Assembly (NCBI RefSeq): GCF_000330505.1 | Contig: NW_004440383.1 | Coordinates: forward strand, 15,593 to 79,592 | Origin: Entamoeba invadens IP1 | Taxonomy: Eukaryota; Evosea; Mastigamoebida; Endamoebidae | DNA length: 64,000 nucleotides | Direction: 5' to 3' | In this document: positions 63,101 through 64,000 of the stretch, one piece after another | Layout of the letters: every line of letters starts with the position of its first letter | Position numbering within the stretch: position 1 is the stretch's first letter | Notes under the pieces: generated by a model | What the model was told of the DNA's origin: nothing | Database searches by the model: none | What the model saw: only the letters and a program-made list of their open reading frames with translations | Position numbers and translations under genes: made by a program

Positions 63101-64000
63101 TACGAACAATATTTGCTCCTTTTGTAATAATGGGTATTACAAAACTGGAAAAGAACCTATTTGTAATAAATGTTTGGATAATTGTGAACTTTGTAATACT
63201 GGTGAAACGTGTTCCAAGTGCAGTGTAGGTTATATTCTTGTCAATAACAAACAATGTCTTAAAAAATCGCCATCAGTCCGTTTGAAGGCTGAAACAACAT
63301 CGTTGAACAACAAATGTAACGTAGAAAATGAATATGGCTGTTTACGTTGCTCGGAGGGGTATTATGCTACAAATAGCGGTTGTAAACCCTGCCAACAGAA
63401 TTGTTCTGTTTGTTACAATGGTGTGGAGTGTATGTCATGTCAGATGGGTTTTGTTTTGTCCAATGGAAATTGTGGATTACTCAAAGACTTGGAAGGTTGT
63501 TCTGTCCCATTTACTGATGGTACTGGCTGTGGTTTGTGTAAGTCCGGCTATGTTTTTAAAGACAAGAATTGTTTGAAATGCCACGAGTCTTGTCAAACAT
63601 GTTCCAAAGATGAAAATGGGTGTTTATCCTGTTCTGATAATTACTTCATGAATGAATCCCATTGTTTACCCACAACAAGTATACCAAATTGTATTCTTTT
63701 TGGTACACATGGTTGTTCAATTTGTAATAATGGGTATTATGTTGACCTCAATGGGATGTGTTCTAAATGTAGAGATAACTGTACATTATGTGAAGCACTT
63801 AAAAAGTGTACGAATTGTGTTAATGGATTTGTTTTGTCGCATGACCTTTGTATATCTATGACTTCTTTCCACAAGTGTATCAAAGCGGAAAATGGTGTAT
63901 GTGTAGAGTGTGCGAATGGGTGGTTTATTCAGAGCGGTATGTGCCAAGAATTAAAGAAAGTATGGATTTATGTCGTTGTATCAATTGCTGTTTTGGTCTT
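60140..64000 (+). CDS. CxxC-rich type I membrane receptor, TMK-like (3' end outside window)
   Basis: Exons 60140-60290, 60333-60527, 60580-60936 and 60976 to the window end. All three introns begin GTTTGT; the last two end AAG and the first seems to end GAG, placed by keeping the C-x2-C-x3-C-x2-C rhythm. The protein starts with a signal peptide (MMSFIVILNSLFLGLAA). About 1200 residues of cysteine repeats follow (C..C...C..C......C..C..GYY). Exon 4 alone is open for 1008 codons. At 63958 a hydrophobic segment begins (VWIYVVVSIAVLV), cut by the window edge. In Entamoeba this pattern is typical of transmembrane kinases (TMK), whose kinase domain would lie beyond; a receptor without kinase is also possible. 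Confidence 0.88.

Overview
The window is nuclear DNA of an Entamoeba-type amoeba. The pointers are very AT-rich intergenic DNA between less AT-rich genes, short introns that nearly always begin GTTTGT, a 2141-residue conventional myosin heavy chain, an AZUL-HECT ubiquitin ligase, and a CxxC-rich membrane receptor. Wide intergenic spaces and an intact pogo/Tigger-type DNA transposon fit a species such as E. invadens better than E. histolytica. The species is an inference from these traits; no search was run.

Layout. 1-513: the 3' end of a cytosolic Hsp70. 794-3370: an LRR-PP2C phosphatase. 4028-5480: two small spliced membrane-protein genes facing each other tail to tail, one of them absent from any single-ORF view. 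6375-8586: the complete transposon. 9081-10349: an atypical Ras/Rab-like GTPase and a small basic protein. 11390-12468: ribosomal proteins eL24 and eL42 in tandem. 12779-16779: an ER thioredoxin/PDI protein ending KTEL and a UBE3A-like ligase broken by a 100-N gap. 17034-25710: two copies of an unrecognised duplicated-domain family flanking Vps15, Spartan and a CHMP5/Vps60-like ESCRT gene. 25842-34810: a Rab, a Polo-like pseudokinase, RACK1, an MFS transporter, V-ATPase subunit d, dUTPase and a short Sec16-like protein. 35410-39916: a BAR-SH3 protein, an unknown protein and a VHS/GAT adaptor. 41090-47416: a DHX29-like helicase whose 100-N gap appears false, and a RasGEF. 48206-59740: myosin II, a tetraspanin and a second RasGEF. 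60140-64000: a CxxC-rich type I receptor cut by the window edge.

Many genes belong to membrane traffic and phagocytic or motile machinery: Vps15, CHMP5, VHS-GAT, BAR-SH3, Rab, V-ATPase, Sec16-like, tetraspanin, myosin II, two RasGEFs and small GTPases. They lie on both strands as separate transcription units, so this reflects the biology of the cell rather than an operon. At least ten genes are spliced. Eleven or so introns were placed by reading frame and family alignment, and several correct a gene that would otherwise look truncated or split.
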